Origin: Trueperaceae bacterium
Lineage (GTDB): Bacteria; Deinococcota; Deinococci; Deinococcales; Trueperaceae
Length of the DNA: 64,000 bases
Direction of reading: 5' to 3'
NCBI GenBank assembly: GCA_036381595.1
Contig: DASVCN010000032.1
Span: forward strand, 1 to 64,000
The translations under genes and the position numbers were made by a program. The notes below the pieces were generated by a model. The model searched no databases and was not told the DNA's origin. It saw only the letters and a list, made by a program, of their open reading frames with translations. This document shows positions 10,664-17,793 of this stretch, piece after piece (the stretch's first letter is position 1; every line of letters begins with the position of its first letter).

Positions 10664-10994
10664 AGGCAGAGTCTAGCAGGGGCCAGAGGGCAGAGCAAGA
10701 CGGTGCGGATGGCCAAGAACCCGGGTGTAAGGGCCAGTGCAGAGCGGGCTCGAGCGCCCGGTTGACGCGCAGGCCAGCGGCAACCACCAGCGCGTCGATG
10801 ACCGCCGAGAGGAGGGCAGAAACCGCGAGACCCACCAGGGGCAGCCGCATAGGCTCCAGCCCGTGCTTCCAGGCGGCGGCGTAGACGACGGCGAAGGGAG
10901 CAGCCGGAGGCCCCTGCCAGTTGCGGCGCGGAGCCTTCGAGATTCGCCTGCCACTCGTGCTCCTGGCTCGCGTGGCCAGCGACCGGCGAGTCAA
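10626..10994 (-). CDS. Unidentified small hydrophobic protein, 3' end doubtful
   Basis: I do not recognise this 122-residue ORF. Its first 85 or so codons show the strong third-position G/C bias of real genes here and encode a hydrophobic stretch (VGLAVSALLSAVIDALVVAAG). After about codon 86 codon quality drops, while the next frame reads on as a plausible hydrophobic continuation, so a frameshift or a shorter gene is possible. It starts with TTG about 35 bases after mrp on the same strand, and its 3' part runs through the valS promoter, which argues against a functional C-terminus. It may be a small membrane protein or a decayed remnant. Confidence 0.35.
   Translation of the reverse strand: MTRRSLATRARSTSGRRISKAPRRNWQGPPAAPFAVVYAAAWKHGLEPMRLPLVGLAVSALLSAVIDALVVAAGLRVNRALEPALHWPLHPGSWPSAPSCSALWPLLDSAYSPASWSAKREE
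10670..10698 (-). promoter_or_regulatory. Promoter of the valS T-box transcript
   Basis: On the minus strand TTGCTC (10698-10693) and TAGACT (10675-10670) are 17 bases apart. Predicted initiation near 10663 lies just before Stem I of the T-box. Confidence 0.7.
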
Positions 10995-11029
10995 GCCACT
11001 GACCGAGGCGACAGGTCGTGAAGGACCTG

Positions 11030-12085
11030 CTAGACCACAGGCAGACTCATCATCGATTGCACGCTCAGCCGTCCGGCCATCGCCCTGGCGGCGCGTCGCA
11101 GCTCGAGCGCGCTGGGGTTGTCGGGCTGGCTCATCACCAGCGGCATGCCGCCGTCGCCCGACTCGCGGAGCGCTCTGGTGATCGGTATCTGGCCCAGAAG
11201 CGCGAGCTTCTCCTTCTCCGCGAAGGCCGCGGCCCCGCCCTCGCCGAAGATCGGGTCGCGGGTTCCGTCGGGAAGCTGGTAGTAGCTCATGTTCTCGACC
11301 ACGCCGAGAACCGGCACGTGGGTCTTGCGCAGCATCGTGTAGGCGCGGCGGACGTCCATCAAAGCCACATCCTGCGGCGTAGTCACGAGAACGGCGCCGC
11401 TAACCGTCACCAGTTGCGCCAGCGAGAGCTGCACGTCGCCGGTGCCGGGCGGCAGGTCGACGACCAGGTAGTCGAGGTCCCCCCAGACCGTCTGCTTGAG
11501 CATCTGGGTGAGGGTGCCGTGGAGGATAGGTCCGCGCCAGGTGAGCGCCTGGCCATCCTCGACGAGGTTGGCGATGGAGATCAGCTTCACCCCGTGGTTG
11601 CGTAGCGGGATGATGTTCTTCTCGTCGTCGGCCATCAGTCGCTTGCCTTCGACGCCGAACATCCGCGCCTGGCTGGGGCCGTAGATGTCTGCGTCGAGCA
11701 GGCCCACGGACGCACCCTCGAGCACCAGCGAGGCGGCCAGGTTGGCGGCGACGGTCGACTTGCCCACGCCGCCTTTGCCGGAACCGACCGCGACGATGTT
11801 GCGCACGCCAGGCAACGCCTCCTGCTCGCTACCCCGCACCTGCGAGCCGAAGGTGAGCTCCACCGCCGCGACACCCTCGAGCGGTTCGACAGCGCGACGC
11901 ACATCGGCCTCGATCTTGCCCTTCATGGGACACGCAGGAGTGGTCAGGTTTATCTTCAGCGAGACGCGGCCGTCCTGTGCCGAAACTTTCTCGACCATCC
12001 CCAGGCTGACCAGATCCTGGTGGAGCTCCGGATCGTGGACGCTCTTGAGCGCCTCGAGAACTCGATCTTCCAAGGGGGTACTCAT
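11030..12085 (-). CDS. Mrp/ApbC-family P-loop ATPase (iron-sulfur carrier family)
   Basis: The 351-residue product has an N-terminal MIP18/DUF59 domain (about 1-90, with TTPACPMKG) and a ParA/MinD-like ATPase domain with the deviant Walker A GSGKGGVGKST and VDLPPGTGD. Family members load Fe-S clusters onto apoproteins in the cytoplasm. An unusual point is that the CxxC normally found just after VENMSY, used to hold the bridging cluster, is absent: the sequence reads YYQLPDGTRDP before IFGEGG. It may therefore bind clusters differently or have another role. Confidence 0.88.
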   Translation of the reverse strand: MSTPLEDRVLEALKSVHDPELHQDLVSLGMVEKVSAQDGRVSLKINLTTPACPMKGKIEADVRRAVEPLEGVAAVELTFGSQVRGSEQEALPGVRNIVAVGSGKGGVGKSTVAANLAASLVLEGASVGLLDADIYGPSQARMFGVEGKRLMADDEKNIIPLRNHGVKLISIANLVEDGQALTWRGPILHGTLTQMLKQTVWGDLDYLVVDLPPGTGDVQLSLAQLVTVSGAVLVTTPQDVALMDVRRAYTMLRKTHVPVLGVVENMSYYQLPDGTRDPIFGEGGAAAFAEKEKLALLGQIPITRALRESGDGGMPLVMSQPDNPSALELRRAARAMAGRLSVQSMMSLPVV

Positions 12086-12250
12086 CGATTCCAGAGTAGC
12101 AAGGTATGGATTATGGCGGCAACTGGCGGTGAGGCGGGACCGAAACTACCGGCGAACGGCATCACCGCCGCGACGGTGTCCTCGAACGGGGATCAGCTGC
12201 GCGAGGAACCGGTGTCGGCGCCTGCGCGAGGCCGGGATATACTCGGGCGC

Positions 12251-12316
12251 GTGAGATCGCGACCGTACCGGCGAGTTGGGCTCGATCGCCGTGGCCGCCG
12301 GGGAGGGCAGGAGTGA
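12251..12316 (+). CDS. Possible 21-residue basic leader peptide
   Basis: A TATACT box (12238-12243) lies seven bases before a GTG that opens a 21-codon frame encoding an Arg-rich peptide (VRSRPYRRVGLDRRGRRGGQ then E). Its TGA overlaps the GTG start of the pseudokinase gene (GTGA). This is the geometry of a leaderless ORF coupled to the next gene, but it could equally be untranslated leader. Confidence 0.25.
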   Translation: MRSRPYRRVGLDRRGRRGGQE

Positions 12317-13578
12317 ACGGTCCCGACCGTTACAGGACGCTGGCCGGAAGAGCGACCGATGCGGCCGATGGCGGTCAGCTCGGATGCCTGGAAGGGGTGG
12401 ATCCGGTCACCGGTCTACCGGTCCTCATCTACGACTTCGACGGCGAGCCTCTCGCGGCTCCCGGTGTGATCGACTCGCCCAACATCCCGAAGATACTCTG
12501 GAGCGGTACCGACGGCGAACGCGGGCGGATCGTCGCCGCACTCTCGCCCGGATGGCAGCGACTCTCCGATTCCGCCGGACCTCTCACCATAGACCGCCTG
12601 CTCGACGCGGCCCGAGCGCTTCGCGACGCCGCTTCCGCCGGGGTCGTGCACGGCCAGCTGGCACCGGACCGGCTGCTGCTCGTCGATGGCCGTTTGCAGA
12701 TCGAGGGCTTCGGAGTGCCGTGGCGTCCGCGAAACGGCCCCTACCGGGCTCCCGAGGTCACCGACGCAGGTACCCCTGAAGGGGACGTCTACTCGCTTGC
12801 CCGGACGGTAGGAACGCTGGGCTTCGCACCCGCCGACGAGACCGTGAACGCACTGCTCGAGCAGTGCATGGCCAGCGACTCTACCGTCCGGCCGAGCGCC
12901 GAGGAGCTCTACCTGGCGCTGACCGCACTCCTCCCCGTGCCGGCAACCGGCGGCGCCCAGAGACGCGGGGCGCCCGGACGGGCCGGAGCGACCAGCCACC
13001 GCACAGCGGCGGCGAGTTCGACGCCCGGCGTGGCGGGCGACGCCGCCCCGACCGCAGCCCCGAAAGAGCCGAGGAACAGCGGCACAGCCGAGAACGCTGG
13101 GGAGCTTCCCACTGATCGGCCGAGGCCACCGGCGGTGTCGACGGGACCGGAGACCGCACGGGCACCGCTGCCGCTCCCATCCGAACAGGAGGAGACCCGC
13201 GACAAGCGGGTGAGCCTCACACTGCTCGGAGCACTGATGGCGGCCGTTATCCTCCTCGCCATGCTGGCGCTCTACGGTCCCCGCGGATCGGCACCGGCCG
13301 CACCCCAGCCCATGGAGGACATCGTCTACGTAGTCGAGGTCGAGGTCGAGCCCACCGACCTCCCCCCGGTAGCTATCCACGTCATCCAGGCGCCGGAGGG
13401 CTCCGCGTACGCGAGGAGCGACGTGATCGGCACTGCTCCGCGTCACCTTGCACTCGATCGGCCCGGTACCTGGGCGTTCCAGGGTAGCCTCGACGGTCGA
13501 GTGTCCGAGATCGTCGAGATCGAGGTTCCCGAGGAACGGAACGTCACCCTGGTCATGCCGCAGGCGCCTGGGGGCTGA
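12313..13578 (+). CDS. Membrane-anchored pseudokinase with PEGA-like domain
   Basis: The 421-residue protein has a degenerate Ser/Thr kinase fold (about 5-215). The catalytic loop reads [12 protein letters not shown] where active kinases have HRD and an Asn, and the DFG site reads EGFG. Structural motifs remain ([20 protein letters not shown]), so the catalytic Asp and metal ligands are lost but the fold is probably kept. A Pro/Ala-rich linker (about 216-295) leads to one transmembrane helix (about 300-322) and an extracytoplasmic C-terminal domain resembling PEGA ([19 protein letters not shown]). Such proteins would sense or scaffold at the envelope rather than phosphorylate. It starts with GTG after GGAGGGCAGGA and lies just before guaA. 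Confidence 0.75.
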   Translation: MNGPDRYRTLAGRATDAADGGQLGCLEGVDPVTGLPVLIYDFDGEPLAAPGVIDSPNIPKILWSGTDGERGRIVAALSPGWQRLSDSAGPLTIDRLLDAARALRDAASAGVVHGQLAPDRLLLVDGRLQIEGFGVPWRPRNGPYRAPEVTDAGTPEGDVYSLARTVGTLGFAPADETVNALLEQCMASDSTVRPSAEELYLALTALLPVPATGGAQRRGAPGRAGATSHRTAAASSTPGVAGDAAPTAAPKEPRNSGTAENAGELPTDRPRPPAVSTGPETARAPLPLPSEQEETRDKRVSLTLLGALMAAVILLAMLALYGPRGSAPAAPQPMEDIVYVVEVEVEPTDLPPVAIHVIQAPEGSAYARSDVIGTAPRHLALDRPGTWAFQGSLDGRVSEIVEIEVPEERNVTLVMPQAPGG

Positions 13579-13600
13579 GGGCAGCAGAGAATCGGAGAGT

Positions 13601-15130
13601 ATGAAACACGTAATCGTCGTCGACTACGGCTCGCAGTACACCCGGCTCATCACCCGCCGACTACGGGCCCTCGGTTCATTCAGCCTCATCGTCACCCCCG
13701 AAGAACTGGAGGGCGCGCTCGCTGACGCCCCCGCCGCGGTAGTCCTCTCGGGCGGCCCCGGCAGCGTCTACAGCTCGGAACTCAACCGCCTGCCGCAGAA
13801 CCTGCTCGAGGGTGACTTCGCGGTGCTCGGCATCTGCTACGGGATGCAGCTGTTGGCCAGCAGCCTCGGCGGTCAGGTCGAGGCGAGCAGCGTGCGGGAG
13901 TACGGCAAGGCGGAGCTTTCGGGGTGCGACGGCCGCCTCTTCGAAGGCGTGGAAGGCGAGTTCGTAGCATGGATGAGTCACGGCGACTCCGTGAGCGTGC
14001 CTCCGCCCGGGTTCAGGGTGACGGCTTCCAGCCGCGACACCGAGGTGGCCGCCATGGAGAGCGAGGATGGCCGCTACTTCGGATTGCAGTTCCACCCCGA
14101 GGTGATGCACACGCCGAAGGGCCAGGAGCTCCTAGAACGCTTCCTCGACCTGGCCGGGGTGGACCGCAGCTGGACACCTGAGAACGTCGTGAACGGCCTC
14201 ACCGAGGAGGTCCGTGACCGGGTCGGCGACGACAAGGTGCTCCTCGCCATCTCCGGTGGCGTCGACTCCAGCACGCTCGGTCTGCTGCTCAACCGCGCCC
14301 TGGGCGAGAGGCTCTTCGCGGTTTTCGTCGACCACGGCCTACTCAGGATGGGTGAGGCAGATGAGGTGGAGCGGGCGCTGCGAGCGCTGGGCGTCAACCT
14401 GACAGTGGTCGACGCTTCGGATCGATTCCTGGGCGCGCTCGAAGGCGTCGCCGACCCGGAAGAGAAGCGCAAGATCATCGGCCGCGAGTTCATCGAGGTC
14501 TTCACCCGCGAGGCCCGCAGGCTACAGGAGGAGCAGGGCGAGATCCGCTTCCTGGCGCAGGGCACCCTCTATCCCGACGTCATAGAGTCGGCCGGGGGGC
14601 ATGGCGCCGCCAACATCAAGTCGCATCACAACGTGGGTGGCCTGCCGCCCGACCTCGAGTTCGAGCTGCTCGAGCCGTTCAACACCCTCTTCAAGGACGA
14701 GGTCCGAGAGGTCGCCGCCATGCTGGGACTGCCGCCGGCACTGAGGGACCGCCACCCGTTCCCCGGCCCCGGCTTGGCCATCCGCTGCCTGGGCCCGGTG
14801 AGTCGCGAACGGATCGAGGTTCTCAGGCGTGTGGACGACATCTTCATCGGAGCGCTTCGCGAGTTCGGGCTCTACGACTCGACATGGCAGGCCCTGGCGG
14901 TGCTCACTCCGTTGCGCTCGGTAGGCGTGATGGGCGACGGGCGCACCTACGCCAACACGGTCGCCCTCCGGGCGGTTTCGAGCGCGGACGGCATGACCGC
15001 CGACTGGACCCGCTTCCCCGACGACTTCCTGGCCACCGTTTCGAATCGGATCGTCAACAGCGTGCCCGAGGTCAACCGGGTGGTGTACGACATCACCTCG
15101 AAGCCACCCGGCACGATCGAGTGGGAGTAG
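13601..15130 (+). CDS. guaA: GMP synthase (glutamine-hydrolysing)
   Basis: GuaA converts XMP to GMP using glutamine and ATP. The 509-residue protein has a class I glutamine amidotransferase domain (about 1-190) with the catalytic Cys in LGICYGMQ and His-Glu in [10 protein letters not shown]. The ATP-pyrophosphatase domain follows (ISGGVDSS, about residue 220), then the dimerisation domain ending KPPGTIEWE, the universal C-terminus. The ATG at 13601 matches the family N-terminus ([14 protein letters not shown]); upstream in-frame codons have no homology. Confidence 0.98.
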   Translation: MKHVIVVDYGSQYTRLITRRLRALGSFSLIVTPEELEGALADAPAAVVLSGGPGSVYSSELNRLPQNLLEGDFAVLGICYGMQLLASSLGGQVEASSVREYGKAELSGCDGRLFEGVEGEFVAWMSHGDSVSVPPPGFRVTASSRDTEVAAMESEDGRYFGLQFHPEVMHTPKGQELLERFLDLAGVDRSWTPENVVNGLTEEVRDRVGDDKVLLAISGGVDSSTLGLLLNRALGERLFAVFVDHGLLRMGEADEVERALRALGVNLTVVDASDRFLGALEGVADPEEKRKIIGREFIEVFTREARRLQEEQGEIRFLAQGTLYPDVIESAGGHGAANIKSHHNVGGLPPDLEFELLEPFNTLFKDEVREVAAMLGLPPALRDRHPFPGPGLAIRCLGPVSRERIEVLRRVDDIFIGALREFGLYDSTWQALAVLTPLRSVGVMGDGRTYANTVALRAVSSADGMTADWTRFPDDFLATVSNRIVNSVPEVNRVVYDITSKPPGTIEWE

Positions 15131-15137
15131 CAGTTGT

Positions 15138-15143
15138 TATCAT
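15138..15143 (+). promoter_or_regulatory. -10 box of the EVE-domain gene
   Basis: TATCAT lies six bases before the ATG at 15150, another leaderless arrangement. Confidence 0.5.
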
Positions 15144-15149
15144 CCGGCG

Positions 15150-15632
15150 ATGGGTCAATGGCTGATCAAGAGTGAACCGGGAGCCTTCTCCTTCGACGAT
15201 CTGCTGAAGGCGAAGGATCGTACGACGGTCTGGGACGGAGTTCGCAACTACCAGGCGCGGAACTTCATCCGGGACGGCATGAAGGTGGGGGACAAGGTCC
15301 TCTACTACCACTCCAGCACCGCCCAGCCGGGCGTAGTAGGCATAGCGGAGGTCGCTTCGGAGCCCTATGCGGACCCTAGCCAGTTCGATCCGAAGAGCCG
15401 CTACTTCGATCCTAAGTCGACGCCGGAGCAGCCCCGCTGGTTCACCGTCGACGTTCGCGGTGTGGAACCGCTGCCACGAACGGTGACCCTGGCCGAGATG
15501 AAGGAGGAGTCGTCGCTCGCCGGCCTCAAACTGGTGCAGAGGGGCAGCCGGCTGAGCGTCATGCCGGTGAGCGGACCGGAGTACCGGAAGATCTTGGCGA
15601 TGGCCCGGAAAGAGGCGCCGGCGGCAGGCTGA
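15150..15632 (+). CDS. EVE domain-containing protein
   Basis: The 160-residue product is a single EVE domain, a PUA-related fold that binds modified bases in DNA or RNA (the human relative is THYN1). Recognisable segments are the N-terminal GQWLIKSEPGAFSFDDL, WDGVRNYQARNF, VLYYHSS and GVVGIAEV, which line the base-binding pocket in family structures. It is a stand-alone copy with no restriction or modification partner nearby, so a role in general RNA/DNA modification reading is more likely than phage defence. A TATCAT box is six bases from the ATG. Confidence 0.9.
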   Translation: MGQWLIKSEPGAFSFDDLLKAKDRTTVWDGVRNYQARNFIRDGMKVGDKVLYYHSSTAQPGVVGIAEVASEPYADPSQFDPKSRYFDPKSTPEQPRWFTVDVRGVEPLPRTVTLAEMKEESSLAGLKLVQRGSRLSVMPVSGPEYRKILAMARKEAPAAG

Positions 15633-15759
15633 CTGAGAACGCTGGCCCAAGCCGGCCCGCGACCGCGAGGACCCTGAGTCGAGCCCGTTCCGACCCGGCA
15701 TAAGTAGCGGGAAGTACGTGCACCGCGTCATCTTTCACGTTCCTGCCGGTCATCGGTGG

Positions 15760-15765
15760 TAGATT
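15760..15765 (+). promoter_or_regulatory. -10 box of hrcA
   Basis: TAGATT lies five bases before the hrcA ATG, predicting a leaderless message. No CIRCE inverted repeat (TTAGCACTC-N9-GAGTGCTAA) is present here, so HrcA autoregulation is not evident. Confidence 0.5.
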
Positions 15766-15770
15766 GAGGC

Positions 15771-16727
15771 ATGTTGAACGAACGGCGATCCCGGATACTG
15801 GACCTGGTCGCCGAGACGTATATCAACTCGGCGCACCCGGTGCCCTCCTCTCAGGTCGCGGAGCGGCTGAACCTGAGCAGCGCGACCATCCGCAACGAGT
15901 TCACGGCCCTCGAACAGGAGGGGTACCTGCAGCAGCCGCACACCTCGGCCGGCAGGATCCCCACCTCCCTGGGTTTCCGCGCCTACACCCGGGCCCTGCT
16001 GCCACCGGAGAGCCCCGCTCCGGCACAGCTGCGGCTCATCGAGGAGCGTCTGAGCGGCAAACATGGCGACGCTCTCTTCGAAGCGATCGCTCTCCTCGCT
16101 GCCGATCTCTCCGGTTACGCCGTCGTCGTGAGCCTCCCCGCCGACGATTCCCTCCACGCCATCGAGATCCATCTCTCGGCCCTCTCGTCGACGAGGCTCC
16201 TGGCCGTGGTGGTACTGGAGAACGGCCTGGTGCGCCAGCTCGTCGTCGACCTCGATCCGACGCCCGATGACCACGTGATCAGCGATGCCGAGAGCAATCT
16301 GAGACGCCTTACCGTCCCCGTCGGCGAGATGCCCGCGGCCCTCGCCGCTCTGGCCAAGCGGGAGGTCGAAGAGCAGGCCCGCACGCTGAAGGCATTGGCC
16401 GAAGCGTGGCCCGAGATGAATCCTCCGCGGCTCTTCTCGGGCGGACTGCGCAATCTCCTCGCGGAGCCGGAATCGCGCGACCCCGAGTTCTTGCGACTCG
16501 TCGTGGAAAGGGTCGAGTCGCCGGCCCAGGAGTGGCTCGGGGGCGGCCTGGAACTCGATCACGAGGAGGCTACCGCTCAGATCCGCGCACGGCTCGGTAT
16601 GGGCAGGGGTCATGCCGGGCTTACGGTCGTGGGCCCGGCGCGGATGCGTTACCGCGAGGCGCTGAGGATTGCCAGAGGCATCGCCGAGACGCTTTCGGCC
16701 GGCCCGGGTAGTTTCTCTCACAACTGA
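15771..16727 (+). CDS. hrcA: Heat-inducible transcription repressor HrcA
   Basis: HrcA represses groESL and dnaK operons by binding CIRCE operators. The 318-residue product begins with the winged-helix domain (1-75: ILDLVAETYINSAHPVPSSQ, LSSATIRNEF, EGYLQQPHTSAGRIPT), which is nearly diagnostic. The GAF-like middle and C-terminal parts are more divergent and slightly short for the family (usual 330-350). No chaperone gene is adjacent; it stands alone upstream of the Roadblock cassette. The ATG is supported by the family N-terminus and a TAGATT box. Confidence 0.9.
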   Translation: MLNERRSRILDLVAETYINSAHPVPSSQVAERLNLSSATIRNEFTALEQEGYLQQPHTSAGRIPTSLGFRAYTRALLPPESPAPAQLRLIEERLSGKHGDALFEAIALLAADLSGYAVVVSLPADDSLHAIEIHLSALSSTRLLAVVVLENGLVRQLVVDLDPTPDDHVISDAESNLRRLTVPVGEMPAALAALAKREVEEQARTLKALAEAWPEMNPPRLFSGGLRNLLAEPESRDPEFLRLVVERVESPAQEWLGGGLELDHEEATAQIRARLGMGRGHAGLTVVGPARMRYREALRIARGIAETLSAGPGSFSHN

Positions 16728-16893
16728 GCTTTCTTCCCGTCTGCGGCGCTCTTCTCCGAGGATTTTTCACACGCCGGAGATGGCTCGAAACCTATCCTGA
16801 AGCCCATGCCGCCGCCTCTCGGAGGCTGCGTGGCGGAGATGGGACGCTTCATGGAGATGTGGACGAAAGTGTGGAGCGGCGCCGGGGGAACCC

Positions 16894-17793
16894 GTGCCGA
16901 ATGAGGTCTTCCTGCGCACCCGCGCCGGCCTCAGCACCATGGTCTCGTCCCGTGCGGCCGACCGGATACTCGAAGGTGCGTTGAAGGGCAGCGGCCACAA
17001 CCCCGACGACGTCAACCAGTCGCAGATGCGCAGCGCGCTACTGGGCCCGGTGTTGCACGAGTTGGAAACCGTTCTGCCGCGAGACGGCCTCAAGCGCAAC
17101 CTCGAGCGGCTCGCGAAGAGCCTGAAGGACGAGGTGGAGACCGCCAGAGCACTGCTCACCGGCTCCATCCCCGCCGACCTCAGCCTGGATGCAGTGCCTT
17201 CGGCGCACACGGAGGACCTCGCCGGGCGGCCGGCCGGACCTGAAGCTCACGCGGCGGAACCGCAGGCGGCCGGACCTGAAGCTCAGGCGGCGGAACCGCA
17301 GGCAGGCGGCTCGGAAGCTTACGCGGCCGAACCGCAGGCGAACGAGGAACCGCTGACGGCGAGAGTGCCGGAGGGCCCCTTCGAGGCCTATGCCGGGCCG
17401 CCAGCCGCAACGAAGGCGAGCGCTGCGCAGAGAGAGAGGATCACCCCTCGCCTGCTCCGCAGGTTGGCTGATGACGAGCTCGACGGTGCGCTTACCCGGT
17501 TCGCGCTCATAGACAACGTCCGGCTCGTGGCCGCAGTCAGAGCCGACGGCTCGGTACCCGCCTCCCGTGGCGAAGGACTGGATCTGGAACTGCTCTCACG
17601 ACTCAGTCGACTCTCGCTCGCACTCCTGGCCAAGGGCGGGGAGCTCCGCTCCATCCACCTGGGACACTCCCTCGGCCAACTACTCCTGTTTCCCATAGGT
17701 CCCGACCTGCTGATCGTCTACGGCGGTTCGGAACTGAATCTCGGCTCAGTGATGACCGCTTTCACAGCGCTCGCGCTGGAGGAGGAACTATGA
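16894..17793 (+). CDS. Unrecognised protein, conserved N-domain plus C-terminal Roadblock/LC7-like domain
   Basis: This 299-residue cytoplasmic protein has three parts. Residues about 12-80 align without gaps to residues 13-80 of the larger protein encoded at 19945-22710 (17 of 68 identical by hand, sharing R, L, G, P, G and P landmarks). The middle (about 105-175) is a low-complexity linker with three tandem EA(H/Q/Y)AAEPQA units. The C-terminal about 110 residues look like a Roadblock/LC7 fold (VRLVAAVRADGSVPAS, LLLFPIGPDLLIVYGG), a module that in bacteria (MglB) regulates small GTPases. No GTPase is nearby. The stop overlaps the next gene by four bases. It starts with GTG. Function unknown. 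Confidence 0.7.
   Translation: MPNEVFLRTRAGLSTMVSSRAADRILEGALKGSGHNPDDVNQSQMRSALLGPVLHELETVLPRDGLKRNLERLAKSLKDEVETARALLTGSIPADLSLDAVPSAHTEDLAGRPAGPEAHAAEPQAAGPEAQAAEPQAGGSEAYAAEPQANEEPLTARVPEGPFEAYAGPPAATKASAAQRERITPRLLRRLADDELDGALTRFALIDNVRLVAAVRADGSVPASRGEGLDLELLSRLSRLSLALLAKGGELRSIHLGHSLGQLLLFPIGPDLLIVYGGSELNLGSVMTAFTALALEEEL
17230..17337 (+). repeat. Tandem repeat inside the Roadblock-protein linker
   Basis: About three units of a roughly 36-base sequence (GGCCGGACCTGAAGCTCA, then CGGCGGAACCGCAGGC with variations) lie head to tail and encode the Ala/Glu/Pro linker. The number of units may differ between strains. Confidence 0.75.

Noticed and set aside
15150-15632. Phage-defence role for the EVE-domain protein
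   Set aside because: No restriction enzyme, McrB-like or methyltransferase partner lies nearby; the flanks are guaA and hrcA.
15633-15770. CIRCE operator before hrcA
   Set aside because: The TTAGCACTC-N9-GAGTGCTAA inverted repeat is not present.
17230-17337. CRISPR-like repeats
   Set aside because: The repeats are contiguous, in frame and degenerate, with no spacers; they encode a protein linker.
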